Part shown: positions 8,366 through 16,959 of the stretch, piece by piece
How the letters are laid out: each line of letters opens with the position of its first letter
How positions within the stretch are numbered: position 1 is the stretch's first letter
Assembly: GCA_036274895.1 (NCBI GenBank)
Contig: DASUEU010000049.1
Span: 248,001 to 312,000, forward strand
Reading direction: 5' to 3'
Origin: CALMKX01 sp036274895
Lineage (GTDB): Bacteria > Acidobacteriota > Thermoanaerobaculia > Multivoradales > SZUA-115
Length of the DNA stretch: 64,000 nt
Notes under the pieces: generated by a model
What the model was told of the DNA's origin: nothing
The model's database searches: none
What the model saw: only the letters and a program-made list of their open reading frames with translations
Made by a program: the position numbers and the translations under genes

Positions 8366-8400
8366 GGTCTTGAGGTCTCGGCAGCAGTGTAGCGCAGCCC

Positions 8401-9417
8401 TCACCGGCCCTGCACCGCCCGCACGAACGCCTTGGCGTGCGCGACCGGGGTCATCGGCAGGATGCCATGGCCGAGGTTGGCGATGTGGGGGCCGCCGGCG
8501 GCGTCCTGGAGCATGGCCCGGGTGCGCCGCTCGATTTCGGGGATGGGGCCGAGCAGGGCGGCCGGGTCGAGGTTGCCCTGGAGGGTAAACCGCGGGCCGA
8601 CCCGGCGGCGTACCTCGGAGATCGGCAGCCGCCAGTCCACACCCAGGCCCTGGACGGGTAGCTTCGCCACCTCCTCCCACAGATGCGCACCGCCGTGCAG
8701 GTAATAGAGGACCGGCACCTTGCCTCCGAGAGCCTCGGCGATCTCGAGCAGGGGAGGGAAGGCCAGGGTGCGCCAGCGCTCGGCGTCGAGCACGCCCCCC
8801 CAGGTGTCGAAGAGCATGATCGCCTGGGCCCCGGCCTCGATCTGGCCGAGCAGGTACTCCCGGGAGACCTCGGCGATCTTGGCCAGCAGCTGCGCCAGGC
8901 CGTCCGGATCGGCGTAGCTCCAGGCCAGCAGGTGCTCGAAGTGCTTCGAGCCCCCGCCCTCGACGAGGTAGGCGGCCAGGGTCCAGGGGGTGCCGCCGAA
9001 GCCGATGGCCGGCACCCGGCCACCGAGGCCGCGGCGTACCTGGCGCATGGCCTCGAAGACGTAGCCGAGCGTGGCGTCGACGTCCGGCCGGGTCAGGGTC
9101 GCCAGGTCTTCGCGCCGGCGCACCGGCTCGGGGAAGGTGGGGCCCTCGCCGGCGGCGAACACCAGCTGCTTGCCCATGGCTTCGAGGGGCAGCAGGATGT
9201 CGGCGAAGAGGATCGCCGCATCCACGCCCAGCTCGTCGATCGGCTGCAGCGTCACCTCCGCGGCCAGCTCCGGCGTCTTGCATAGGGAGAGGAAATCCAC
9301 TTTGGCGCGGATGGCGCGAAACTGGGGCAGGTACCGCCCGGCCTGGCGCATCAACCAGACCGGGGGACGCTCGACGGCATCGCCCCGACATGCTCGAAGA
9401 AATAGATCATTCGACAT
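8401..9417 (-). CDS. hemE: Uroporphyrinogen decarboxylase
   Basis: HemE removes four carboxylates from uroporphyrinogen III to give coproporphyrinogen III, a cytoplasmic step of heme synthesis. The 338-residue product has the family start FLRACRGDAVERPPVWLMRQ and AGRYLP (about 6-32), the active-site ILFADIL near 70, IGFGGTPWTLAAYLVEG near 140, and the C-terminal NLGHGILPMTP. Length is normal. The start ATG at 9417 has no Shine-Dalgarno; the sequence TAATAG lies about 8 bases upstream on this strand, so the mRNA may be leaderless. Its last 103 bases recur at 7568-7670. No other heme gene is next to it. Confidence 0.95.
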   Translation of the reverse strand: MSNDLFLRACRGDAVERPPVWLMRQAGRYLPQFRAIRAKVDFLSLCKTPELAAEVTLQPIDELGVDAAILFADILLPLEAMGKQLVFAAGEGPTFPEPVRRREDLATLTRPDVDATLGYVFEAMRQVRRGLGGRVPAIGFGGTPWTLAAYLVEGGGSKHFEHLLAWSYADPDGLAQLLAKIAEVSREYLLGQIEAGAQAIMLFDTWGGVLDAERWRTLAFPPLLEIAEALGGKVPVLYYLHGGAHLWEEVAKLPVQGLGVDWRLPISEVRRRVGPRFTLQGNLDPAALLGPIPEIERRTRAMLQDAAGGPHIANLGHGILPMTPVAHAKAFVRAVQGR

Positions 9418-9492
9418 AATGTTGTCTATTATGACTCTGGTGTTGTTCTATGATCGTCGCGTGGAGGCCAACCGCCCTGCAATAATCTCATC
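9415..9492. promoter_or_regulatory. Divergent hemE / FHA-regulator promoter region
   Basis: This short AT-rich gap between divergent genes holds an inverted repeat CATAAT-N7-ATTATG (9415-9433) that includes the hemE start codon. On the reverse strand it offers -10-like ATAATA/TAATAG some 8-9 bases before the hemE ATG. On the forward strand AATAAT (9481-9486) lies 6 bases before the ATG at 9493. Neither gene has a Shine-Dalgarno. The repeat could be an operator; that is inference. Confidence 0.45.
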
Positions 9493-11301
9493 ATGCTGCG
9501 CCTCGTAGCTTACGCCCCCGACGGCGTGCGTCGCTTCGCGATCAACCGCAACGAGCTGGTGATCGGCAGCCAGCCGGGGTGCGACATCTACCTGCCCTAC
9601 TCCGGCGTGGCCCAAACCCATGCCCGGTTGCGCTTGGATGACGGCAGCCTGCGCATCGAGGACCTGGGCAGCCGGCGCGGGGTGATGGTATCCGGCCGGC
9701 GGGTGAAGGACGCGCCCCTCGAGGTCCTCGACGAGGTGAGGGTGGGCAGCGTCACCCTGCTGGTGGAGGACGTCGCCGCCGAGCAGCGCCGTCCCAGCCT
9801 GCTGCCGCCCCGCCCCCCCACCGGGACCAGGGAGCCGCGGATCACCACCGAGGCCATGCTCGAGCACCTGGCGGCGATCTCCACCTGGGTGCTCGCCGAC
9901 GTCGAGAGCCGCACCTCGCTCGAGAGCCTGATCAGCGTGTTTCTGGAGGACTTCGGCGGCGGCGCCCTCTTCCTCCTCCACGGCGCCCTGTCCGAAGAGC
10001 TGGGCAGCAAATTCGTCTATGCCACCAACGCCGACTGGCTCTCGGTGGGCGACGAGCTGCTGGGGGAAGTGCGGCGGCACTCCGCCGAGCAGGCCGTGGA
10101 AGGAGGCGAGCTGGCCTTCGCCGGCACTCTGGGGGGTGAGCCGGCCTGGGTCTGCTACCACGCCTTCGAGGCGGTGGAGCGGCCCTACCTGGTGGTCATC
10201 GCCTTGCCCCGCTTCACCGGCGCCGGTTGGTCCCTGGCGCCCTCCCTGCGGGTGCTGGGCGACCTTCTGGTGCTCGGCCTGGTCCACCACGTCGGGTGGT
10301 ACGAGCCGATCGTCCCCGGCCGGCTGGCGCAAAAGGAGATCACCCTCGACCCCGGCCTGGTGGTCGGCGACTCCGCGGCCATGAAAACGGTGGCGGAGCT
10401 GATCCGGCTGACCTCGGAGAGCGACGTCGCCGTGCTGGTGACCGGGGAGATCGGCGTGGGCAAAGAGATGGTCGCCCGCTCGATCCACCTCTCGAGCCCG
10501 CGGCGGGGCCAGCCCTTCGTGGTGGCGAGCTGCGCCGGGGCTTCGGCCAACGTCATCGAGGCCGACCTCTTCGGCGCCGAGGTGCCAGGCCGCGAGGCTC
10601 CGGTGCGCCGCGAGGGCAAGCTCTCCCTGGCTCGCGGCGGCACCATCTATCTCGAGGCGATCGAGCAGCTACCCATGGAGCTGCAAGCCAAGCTGGTGCG
10701 CTTCCTGCGCTCGCGGGAGGTGGAGCCGGCCGGCTCCTTGGCGGTGGAGACCGCCGACGTCCGGGTGATCGCCGCCGCCAACGGCTTGCTCGACGGCTAC
10801 GTGGCCCGCGGCGTCTTCCGCGTCGACCTCGCCCACCGTCTGTCGCAGTTCGTCATCGAAGTGCCGGCGATCCGCGAGCGCCGCGAGGATCTGCCGCTGC
10901 TGATCCAGTCCGCCATCAACCGCGCCTGCCACGAGACCAAGCGGCGCATCCAGGGCATCACGGTCAAGGCCAGCTCGGCCCTGCTGGCCTACGACTACCC
11001 GGGCAACTTAGTCGAGCTCGAGGGCATCGCCCGCCAGCTGATCTACCTTTGCCCTCTGGGCCGGCCGATCGACGTCAACATCCTGCCCGAGAAGATCCGC
11101 CTCGCCACCATCCAGGCTGCCAACCGCATCGACAGCGGCTCGGACCTGGAGCTCGAGCGTCTGCTCGCCGACACCGAGCGCTCGGCGATCCGCGAGGCCC
11201 TGCGCCGGACTCACGGCAACAAGAGCCAGGCGGCCCGGCTGCTCGGTCTGTCGCGCAACGGGCTGGCGCAGAAGATGGAGCGCCACGGTCTCAAAGGCTA
11301 A
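9493..11301 (+). CDS. FHA-domain protein with a degenerate sigma-54 activator AAA+ domain and Fis-type HTH
   Basis: The 602-residue product has an N-terminal FHA domain (about 20-90, with VIGSQPGCDIYLP and the typical threonine-phosphopeptide loop), a GAF-like middle, an NtrC-type AAA+ domain (about 290-520) and a C-terminal Fis helix-turn-helix (about 572-602, GNKSQAARLLGLSRNGL). Key motifs are altered. Walker A is GEIGVGKE, but the GAFTGA loop that contacts sigma-54 is replaced by GAEVPGREAP. Walker B reads GGTIYLEAIEQLP, so the Asp-Glu pair is Glu-Ala. It probably cannot activate sigma-54 polymerase in the usual way. It may be a DNA-binding repressor or a partner subunit responding to a phosphorylated protein. 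It heads the cinA-guaA gene run. Confidence 0.85.
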   Translation: MLRLVAYAPDGVRRFAINRNELVIGSQPGCDIYLPYSGVAQTHARLRLDDGSLRIEDLGSRRGVMVSGRRVKDAPLEVLDEVRVGSVTLLVEDVAAEQRRPSLLPPRPPTGTREPRITTEAMLEHLAAISTWVLADVESRTSLESLISVFLEDFGGGALFLLHGALSEELGSKFVYATNADWLSVGDELLGEVRRHSAEQAVEGGELAFAGTLGGEPAWVCYHAFEAVERPYLVVIALPRFTGAGWSLAPSLRVLGDLLVLGLVHHVGWYEPIVPGRLAQKEITLDPGLVVGDSAAMKTVAELIRLTSESDVAVLVTGEIGVGKEMVARSIHLSSPRRGQPFVVASCAGASANVIEADLFGAEVPGREAPVRREGKLSLARGGTIYLEAIEQLPMELQAKLVRFLRSREVEPAGSLAVETADVRVIAAANGLLDGYVARGVFRVDLAHRLSQFVIEVPAIRERREDLPLLIQSAINRACHETKRRIQGITVKASSALLAYDYPGNLVELEGIARQLIYLCPLGRPIDVNILPEKIRLATIQAANRIDSGSDLELERLLADTERSAIREALRRTHGNKSQAARLLGLSRNGLAQKMERHGLKG

Positions 11302-11304
11302 GAT
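11299..11304 (+). promoter_or_regulatory. -10 hexamer TAAGAT for cinA (leaderless)
   Basis: TAAGAT lies exactly 7 bases before the cinA ATG at 11312, overlapping the stop of the preceding gene. With no Shine-Dalgarno present, transcription would start at or next to the ATG. The same geometry occurs at lipB and at the PIN toxin gene. No good -35 is visible. Confidence 0.45.
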
Positions 11305-11311
11305 CCGCCGC

Positions 11312-12565
11312 ATGAAGGCGGCCATCATCGCCGTCGGCTCGGAGCTGCTGGGCACGGGCCGGCTGGACACCAACTCTCTGACCTTGACCGGGGTCTTCGA
11401 GCGCTACGGCGTGGCCCTGGTGCGCAAATCCGTGCTCGGCGACCACGAAGGGGACCTCGCCGAGGAGATCCGCCACCTGCTGCCCAAGGTCGGACTGATT
11501 GTGATCACCGGCGGACTCGGCCCGACCGCGGACGACATCACCCGGGAGGCCGTGGCCGAGGCCCTGGGACGGGGCCTCACCCTACGCGAGGAGCTGGTCG
11601 AGGCGATCGCCTCCCGCTTCGCCCGCATGGGCCTCACCATGCCCGAGTCCAACCGCAAACAGGCCGAGGTGATCGACGGCGCGCGGGTGCTCTCCAACGA
11701 CCGCGGCACGGCTCCCGGCCTGGCGCTCGAGGAAGGGGAAACAGCGATCTTCCTCTTCCCCGGGGTGCCGGGCGAGCTGGCCGGCATGATCGAGCGCGAG
11801 CTCGAGCCCTGGCTCGCCCGACGGCGAGGCGGGGTGGCGCGGGAGACCACCGTGCTGCGGGTGGCCCTGATGCCCGAGTCCACCGTCGAGGAACGCATCC
11901 GGCCGGCCTACGGGGAGTTCGGCCGTGAGGCGATCACCATCCTCGCCAAGCCCGGGGACATCGAGCTGCGCGCCACCGCCGAGGGGCCCGAGCCCGAGCG
12001 GCGGGCGCTCTTGGCCCGGATGAGCGAGCGGCTGACCGAGCTGGTGGGATCGGCGGTCTACACCCGGGAGGAGGACGACAACCTCGAGACCGTGGCCGGC
12101 CGGCTGCTCGCCGAGCGCGGCCTGACCTTCGCCACCGCCGAGTCCTGCACCGGCGGCCTGGTGGCCGAGAGGGTGACGCGGGTTGCGGGCAGCAGCGACT
12201 ACTTCGTGGGCGGGGTGGTGAGCTACTCGAACCAGCTCAAGACCCAGCTGCTGGGCGTGCCGGCCGAGCTGATCGACGCCCACGGGGCGGTTTCCGAGGA
12301 GGTGGCCCGGGCCATGGCCGAGGGGGGGCGGGCACGGCTGGGCGCGGACCTCTGCCTGGCGGTCACCGGCGTGGCCGGGCCGGGAGGGGGCAGCGCGGGC
12401 AAGCCGGTCGGCACCGTTCACCTCGCCCTCGCCGGCCCAGCGGAGGGCGAGGTGCTCCACCGCAAGATCAGCTACCCCGGAGACCGCGAACGGGTGCGCT
12501 GGCTGTCGAGCCAGGTGGGCCTCGAGATGCTGCGCCGTCACCTGCTGGACCTGCCCCCGCGATGA
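11312..12565 (+). CDS. cinA: CinA-family protein, nicotinamide-nucleotide amidase / ADP-ribose pyrophosphatase type
   Basis: The 417-residue product has both CinA halves. The N-terminal MoCF-like domain (about 1-170; AAIIAVGSELLGTGRLDTNS, TGGLGPTADD) carries the COG1058 pyrophosphatase. The C-terminal CinA/PncC domain (about 255-410; FATAESCTGGLV, VTGVAGPGGG) is the NMN deamidase, with the Ser-Lys-type site in ESCTGG. The enzyme recycles pyridine nucleotides by turning NMN into nicotinate mononucleotide. No Shine-Dalgarno precedes the ATG; see the -10 at 11299. Its end overlaps thpR by ATGA, so the two are translationally coupled. Confidence 0.92.
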   Translation: MKAAIIAVGSELLGTGRLDTNSLTLTGVFERYGVALVRKSVLGDHEGDLAEEIRHLLPKVGLIVITGGLGPTADDITREAVAEALGRGLTLREELVEAIASRFARMGLTMPESNRKQAEVIDGARVLSNDRGTAPGLALEEGETAIFLFPGVPGELAGMIERELEPWLARRRGGVARETTVLRVALMPESTVEERIRPAYGEFGREAITILAKPGDIELRATAEGPEPERRALLARMSERLTELVGSAVYTREEDDNLETVAGRLLAERGLTFATAESCTGGLVAERVTRVAGSSDYFVGGVVSYSNQLKTQLLGVPAELIDAHGAVSEEVARAMAEGGRARLGADLCLAVTGVAGPGGGSAGKPVGTVHLALAGPAEGEVLHRKISYPGDRERVRWLSSQVGLEMLRRHLLDLPPR

Positions 12566-13131
12566 GGCTCTTCGTGGCCCTGGACCTCCCCGAACCCGTC
12601 CGCGAGGCGGTGGCGGCGTTCGCGCGCACAGAGGCCGCCCGCAGCCCCCGCGCCCGCTGGGTCCGCCCGGAGGGCATGCACCTCACCCTGGCCTTCCTGG
12701 GCGAGGTGGCGCCGGCCCGGCTGCCCTTCCTGATCGCGACTCTGGCCGAGGTCTGCGCCCGCCACCCCCCCTTCCCGCTGCGTGTCGAGGGGGCAGGGGC
12801 CTTCCCTCCGCGGGGCCCGAGCCGGGCGCTGTGGCTGGGGTGCCCGGCCGGAGCGGCCCTGGCGCCCTTCCAGCGGGCGGTGGCCGAACAGGCCGCGGCG
12901 GCCGTAGGCCTCACCCCCGAGGCCCGGCCCTTCCATCCCCACCTCACCTTGGCCCGCACTCCGGAGCCCTGGCGCCGCGACGCCGTCGAGCGCCTGGTGG
13001 CCGCCGCCGCGGGCCGGAGCTTCGGCGAACCCTTCGAGGTGACAGAGGGCGTGCTGATGGAGAGCGAGCTCGCCCCGGGCGGCTCCCGTTACCGGGCCCT
13101 CGAGCGCTTCGCCCTCGGGGGAGCGGCGTGA
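12562..13131 (+). CDS. thpR: RNA 2',3'-cyclic phosphodiesterase (2H family)
   Basis: The 189-residue product shows the two HxTx motifs of the 2H phosphoesterases, HLTLAFLG (about 40) and HPHLTLAR (about 127), and the family start MRLFVALDLPEPVREAV. ThpR opens 2',3'-cyclic phosphates at RNA ends and can act as a weak 2'-5' RNA ligase in vitro. It overlaps cinA by 4 bases and plsY by 4 bases. thpR beside cinA is a common bacterial pairing. Length is normal. Confidence 0.92.
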   Translation: MRLFVALDLPEPVREAVAAFARTEAARSPRARWVRPEGMHLTLAFLGEVAPARLPFLIATLAEVCARHPPFPLRVEGAGAFPPRGPSRALWLGCPAGAALAPFQRAVAEQAAAAVGLTPEARPFHPHLTLARTPEPWRRDAVERLVAAAAGRSFGEPFEVTEGVLMESELAPGGSRYRALERFALGGAA

Positions 13132-13760
13132 AGGCGGCCTTGATCGTCGCCGGCTCCTACCTGCTGGGGTCGGTCTCGTTCTCCTACCTGATCGTCCGTT
13201 ACCTGGTGGGGGAGGACATCCGCTCCCTGGGCAGCGGCAATGCCGGGGCCACCAACGTGCTGCGTACCACCGGCACCAAGGCGGGCCTCCTGACCCTGCT
13301 CTGTGACGTCGGCAAGGGGGCCGGGGCGGTGGCGGTGGCCAAGCTGCTGGACGGCGGCGCTTGGGTGGTGGGTCTCGCGGCCCTGGCGGTGGTGGCGGGG
13401 CACTGCTTCCCCGTGTTCCTGAGCTTTCGGGGCGGCAAAGGGGTCGCCACCGGCGCGGGGGTGGCGGCGGTGCTGACCCCCTTGCCCCTGGCCGTGGCCA
13501 TCCTGCTCTTCGCCCTGGTGGTGTGGCGCACCGGCTACGTGGCCCTGGGCTCGCTCGCCGCGGCCGTGGCCGTGCCCACCGCGGCTCTCGGCTTCGGCCG
13601 CCTGGGCTGGGGGCCGCCCGTCACCCGCGAGCTGCTCGGCACGCTCGGCGGGGTGGTGGCGATGATCGTCTTCCAGCATCGGATCAACCTGCGGCGTCTC
13701 CGGGAGAAGAGCGAGGCCCGGCTCTCGGATGACGCCCGCGTCGCGAGGAGGCAGCCCTGA
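13128..13760 (+). CDS. plsY: Acyl-phosphate glycerol-3-phosphate acyltransferase
   Basis: PlsY transfers an acyl group from acyl-phosphate to glycerol-3-phosphate, the first step of phospholipid synthesis, at the inner membrane. The 210-residue product starts at the GTG overlapping the thpR stop. It has about five membrane segments and the three loop motifs: SLGSGNAGATNVLRT (about 35-49), GHCFPVFLSFRGGKGVATG (about 96-114) and a C-terminal HRINLRRL. It sits directly before gpsA, which makes its glycerol-3-phosphate substrate, and overlaps it by one base (TGATG). Confidence 0.95.
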   Translation: MKAALIVAGSYLLGSVSFSYLIVRYLVGEDIRSLGSGNAGATNVLRTTGTKAGLLTLLCDVGKGAGAVAVAKLLDGGAWVVGLAALAVVAGHCFPVFLSFRGGKGVATGAGVAAVLTPLPLAVAILLFALVVWRTGYVALGSLAAAVAVPTAALGFGRLGWGPPVTRELLGTLGGVVAMIVFQHRINLRRLREKSEARLSDDARVARRQP

Positions 13761-14770
13761 TGGAGATCAGCGTTCTCGGTTCCGGCTCCTGGGGCACGGC
13801 CCTCGCCCTCCACCTGGCCGCCTCCGGGCACCCGGTCCGGCTCTGGGCCCGCCGCGAGGAGTTCGCCGCCGAGCTGGCGAGGGACCGCGAGAACCGCCGC
13901 TACCTGCCGGGCGTGAGCTTTCCGGAGTCCCTGACCGTCACGGCCCGGCTGGAGGAGACGGTCGATGCCGAGGTGGTGCTCTTCGTGCCGCCCTCCCACG
14001 GCTTCCGCGAGCTGGCCCGGCGCTACTTCGCCGTCCACCCCGTGGGGCGGCCGGCGGTGGTGGTCTCGGCCACCAAGGGAGTGGAGACCGATACCCTGTG
14101 CCGGATGAGCGAGGTCGCCGCGGAGGAGGCCGCCCGGGCCGGTCGGGGGCTGCGCTTCGCCGTGCTCTCCGGCCCGACCTTCGCGGCCGAGCTGGCGCGC
14201 AACGCCCCGACGGCGGCGGTGGTCGCCTCCTCGGACGCGAGCCTCGCCGAGGAGCTGCGCGAGACCCTAGCCACGCCCACCTTCCGGCTCTACTCCTCCC
14301 ACGACGCGGTCGGCGTGGAGCTGGGCGGCACGGCCAAGAACGTCATCGCCATCGCCGCCGGCGTGGTCTCCGGGCTCGGGCTCGGCCACAACACCCTGGC
14401 CGTGCTGATCACCCGCGGCCTGCACGAGATGACCCGCCTGGGTGTGGCCTACGACGCCGAGCTGCGCACCTTTTCGGGCCTCTCCTGCCTGGGTGACCTG
14501 GTGCTCACCTGCACCGGCGGGCTGTCGCGCAATCGGCAGATCGGCATCGAGCTGGCCAAGGGACGGGCTCTGGAGGAGGTCCTCGCCTCCTCCCCCTTCG
14601 TCGGCGAGGGGGTGCGCAACTCGGCCTCGATCGCCCGCCTCGCCGAGGCGCGGGGGGTGGAGATGCCGATCACCGAGCAGATGATGCAGGTGGTGTGGCA
14701 GGCCAAGCCGGTGAAGGCGGCGGTGGCGGCGTTGATGACCCGCGATCTCAAGCACGAGGCGGAGCTTTGA
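13760..14770 (+). CDS. gpsA: NAD(P)-dependent glycerol-3-phosphate dehydrogenase
   Basis: GpsA reduces dihydroxyacetone phosphate to sn-glycerol-3-phosphate for phospholipids. The 336-residue product begins with the Rossmann motif SVLGSGSWGTALA, has VSATKGVE near 110, SGPTFAAELA near 138, GGTAKNVIAIAAG (catalytic Lys, about 193) and a C-terminal GVEMPITEQM. Length is typical. The ATG shares its A with the plsY stop. Gene order plsY-gpsA couples enzyme and user of glycerol-3-phosphate. Confidence 0.95.
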   Translation: MEISVLGSGSWGTALALHLAASGHPVRLWARREEFAAELARDRENRRYLPGVSFPESLTVTARLEETVDAEVVLFVPPSHGFRELARRYFAVHPVGRPAVVVSATKGVETDTLCRMSEVAAEEAARAGRGLRFAVLSGPTFAAELARNAPTAAVVASSDASLAEELRETLATPTFRLYSSHDAVGVELGGTAKNVIAIAAGVVSGLGLGHNTLAVLITRGLHEMTRLGVAYDAELRTFSGLSCLGDLVLTCTGGLSRNRQIGIELAKGRALEEVLASSPFVGEGVRNSASIARLAEARGVEMPITEQMMQVVWQAKPVKAAVAALMTRDLKHEAEL

Positions 14771-14780
14771 AAGGAGAGCG

Positions 14781-16334
14781 ATGAGCGAGCATCAACTCGT
14801 CCTGGTCCTCGATTTCGGCAGCCAGTTCACCCAGCTGATCGCGCGGCGGGTGCGCGAGAGCCGGGTCTACTGCGAGGTTCACCCCTGCACCCTCGAGGCG
14901 GCGGAGATCCGCGCCCGGCGGCCGATCGGGGTGATCCTGTCGGGGGGGCCCCAGAGCGTCTACGAGGACGCAGCGCCGACGGCGGATCCCGGCATCTTCG
15001 ATCTCGGTGTGCCGGTGCTCGGCGTCTGCTACGGCATGCAGCTGATGGCCCATGCGCTGGGAGGGCGGGTCGCCGGCGGGCACGGCCGGGAGTACGGCCG
15101 TGCCGAGCTGACCGTGGAGGGAGCGGGGGTGATCCTCGCTGGCCTCGGCCAGGCCGAGACGGTGTGGATGAGCCACGGCGATCACGTGGCCGAGATGCCC
15201 CCCGGCTTCGCCCTGACCGCCTCGAGCGCGACCGTGCCCATCGCCGCCATGGAGTACGCCGAGCGGGGCCTCTACGCCATCCAGTTCCACCCGGAGGTGT
15301 CGCACACCGTCTCGGGGAACGAGATGCTGCGCAACTTCCTCTTCGGGGCCTGCGGCGCTCGCGGCGACTGGAGCATGCGCTCCTTCGTCGACGAGGCGAT
15401 CGCCTCGATCCGTGCCCAGGTGGGGCAGGGGTGGGTGCTTTGCGCCCTCTCCGGCGGAGTGGACTCCTCGGTGGTGGCGGCGTTGCTCGAGCGCGCCCTG
15501 CCCGGGCAGGTGCTGGCCCTCTTCGTCGACAATGGGGTGCTGCGCAAGGGGGAAGCGCAGCAGGTGCTGCGTGCCCTCTCGGAGAACCTCGGCGTGCCGG
15601 TGGAGATCGTCGACGCCCGCGAGCGCTTCCTCGCCGGCCTCGCCGGGGTCGTGGAGCCCGAGCGCAAGCGCAAGGTCATCGGTCACACCTTCATCGAGGT
15701 CTTCGAGGAGGAGGCGGCCCGCAGGATGGGAGAGAGCGGCCGGGCTCGCTTTCTCGCCCAGGGCACGCTCTACCCGGACGTGATCGAGTCGGTGTCGGTG
15801 AAGGGCCCATCGGCGGTGATCAAGACCCACCACAACGTGGGCGGCCTGCCCGAGAAGCTGGGATTCGAGCTGGTCGAGCCGCTAAGGCTGCTGTTCAAGG
15901 ACGAGGTGCGGCAGCTGGGCCGGGAGCTGGGGCTGCCCGAGGACCTGGTACAGCGCCACCCCTTCCCGGGTCCGGGTCTGGCGGTGCGCATCCTGGGTGA
16001 GGTGACGGCGCAACGGGTGGCGGTGCTCCAGGAGGCGGATGCCATCTTCCTCCACGAGCTGCGCGAGAGCGGCTGGTACCCCAAGGTGAGCCAGGCTTTC
16101 GCCGTGTTGCTGCCGGTGCAAAGCGTGGGGGTGATGGGCGACGCCCGCACCTACGAGGACGTGGTCGCCCTGCGTTCGGTCGATACCCACGACTTCATGA
16201 CCGCGGATTGGAGCCCCCTGCCCCATGAGCTGCTGGGACGGGTGGCCAACCGCATCGTCAACGAGGTGCGCGGGGTCAACCGCGTGGTCTACGACGTCAC
16301 CAGCAAGCCGCCGGCGACGATCGAATGGGAATGA
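14781..16334 (+). CDS. guaA: GMP synthase (glutamine-hydrolysing)
   Basis: GuaA converts XMP, ATP and glutamine to GMP. The 517-residue product contains the class I glutamine amidotransferase domain (about 7-195; nucleophile in GVCYGMQLMAHALGG, His-Glu in QFHPEVSHT), the ATP-pyrophosphatase domain (LSGGVDSSVVAALL, about 220) and the C-terminal dimerisation domain ending KPPATIEWE. It starts 10 bases after gpsA with AAGGAGAG upstream. It closes the operon: a strong hairpin follows and the next gene is convergent. Confidence 0.96.
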   Translation: MSEHQLVLVLDFGSQFTQLIARRVRESRVYCEVHPCTLEAAEIRARRPIGVILSGGPQSVYEDAAPTADPGIFDLGVPVLGVCYGMQLMAHALGGRVAGGHGREYGRAELTVEGAGVILAGLGQAETVWMSHGDHVAEMPPGFALTASSATVPIAAMEYAERGLYAIQFHPEVSHTVSGNEMLRNFLFGACGARGDWSMRSFVDEAIASIRAQVGQGWVLCALSGGVDSSVVAALLERALPGQVLALFVDNGVLRKGEAQQVLRALSENLGVPVEIVDARERFLAGLAGVVEPERKRKVIGHTFIEVFEEEAARRMGESGRARFLAQGTLYPDVIESVSVKGPSAVIKTHHNVGGLPEKLGFELVEPLRLLFKDEVRQLGRELGLPEDLVQRHPFPGPGLAVRILGEVTAQRVAVLQEADAIFLHELRESGWYPKVSQAFAVLLPVQSVGVMGDARTYEDVVALRSVDTHDFMTADWSPLPHELLGRVANRIVNEVRGVNRVVYDVTSKPPATIEWE

Positions 16335-16354
16335 GGGGGCGGCGGGCCGCCCCC
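16335..16354. terminator. Hairpin between guaA and the RRM gene
   Basis: GGGGGCGGC and GCCGCCCCC form a perfect 9-bp stem with a 2-base loop (or 8 bp with 4), immediately after the guaA stop. There is no U-run. It sits 8 bases from the convergent RRM gene stop and probably ends transcripts from both sides. Confidence 0.6.
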
Positions 16355-16362
16355 GGGTCAGA

Positions 16363-16710
16363 CTAGTACCGGCGTCCGCCGCCGCCGCCACCGTAGCCGC
16401 CGCGGCCACCGCCACCCCCGCCACCGTAGCCACCGCCGCCGCCCCGACCGCCACCACCGCCCTCGCGAGGCCGGGCCTCGTTGACGGTCAGCGACCGACC
16501 GTCGACTTCCTTACCGTTCAAGGCGCTGATGGCCGCCTGGGCTTCCTGGTCGCTATCCATCTCGACGAAGCCGAAGCCTTTGGACTGCCCGGTGCTGCGG
16601 TCGGTGATGACCTCGGCGGATCCCACCGAACCGTGAGCGCTGAAGAGCCGCTCCAGGTCGCTGCTGCCCATGCTGTAACTGAGATTGCCAACGTACAACT
16701 TCTTGCCCAT
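16363..16710 (-). CDS. Glycine-rich RRM RNA-binding protein
   Basis: From the ATG at 16710 (GAGGAG upstream) the product has 115 residues. One RRM fold covers about 1-78, with RNP2 LYVGNL and RNP1 KGFGFVEM. A glycine-arginine-tyrosine tail follows (GGGGRGG and YGGGGGG type repeats, about 80-115). This is the Rbp family known from cyanobacteria and many other bacteria, often cold-induced RNA chaperones. The 249 bases upstream contain no gene, only an AT-rich stretch near 16870-16900 that may hold its promoter or a long leader. It is monocistronic and convergent with guaA. Confidence 0.92.
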   Translation of the reverse strand: MGKKLYVGNLSYSMGSSDLERLFSAHGSVGSAEVITDRSTGQSKGFGFVEMDSDQEAQAAISALNGKEVDGRSLTVNEARPREGGGGGRGGGGGYGGGGGGGRGGYGGGGGGRRY

Positions 16711-16959
16711 GTAGGGACTCCTCGGAAAGCCGTCCTCCGGCGCCCCGCCCCTGATGGGCAGTGCTCTCAAACGGCAGAAAACTCGTGATGTCGATGCCGG
16801 GCTGGCCGGTATCGCGAACTTCGAGATGGGCGACAGGGCCAAGTCAAGCGCTCCCCGTCGCTAGCAAGAGTACGAAATATGTAAATATTTCCTGACTTTT
16901 GCTGGCCCCTAGAGTACTACAACGGCAGCTGCCGTGCTGGGGCGGAGCCAGGAAGGCAC

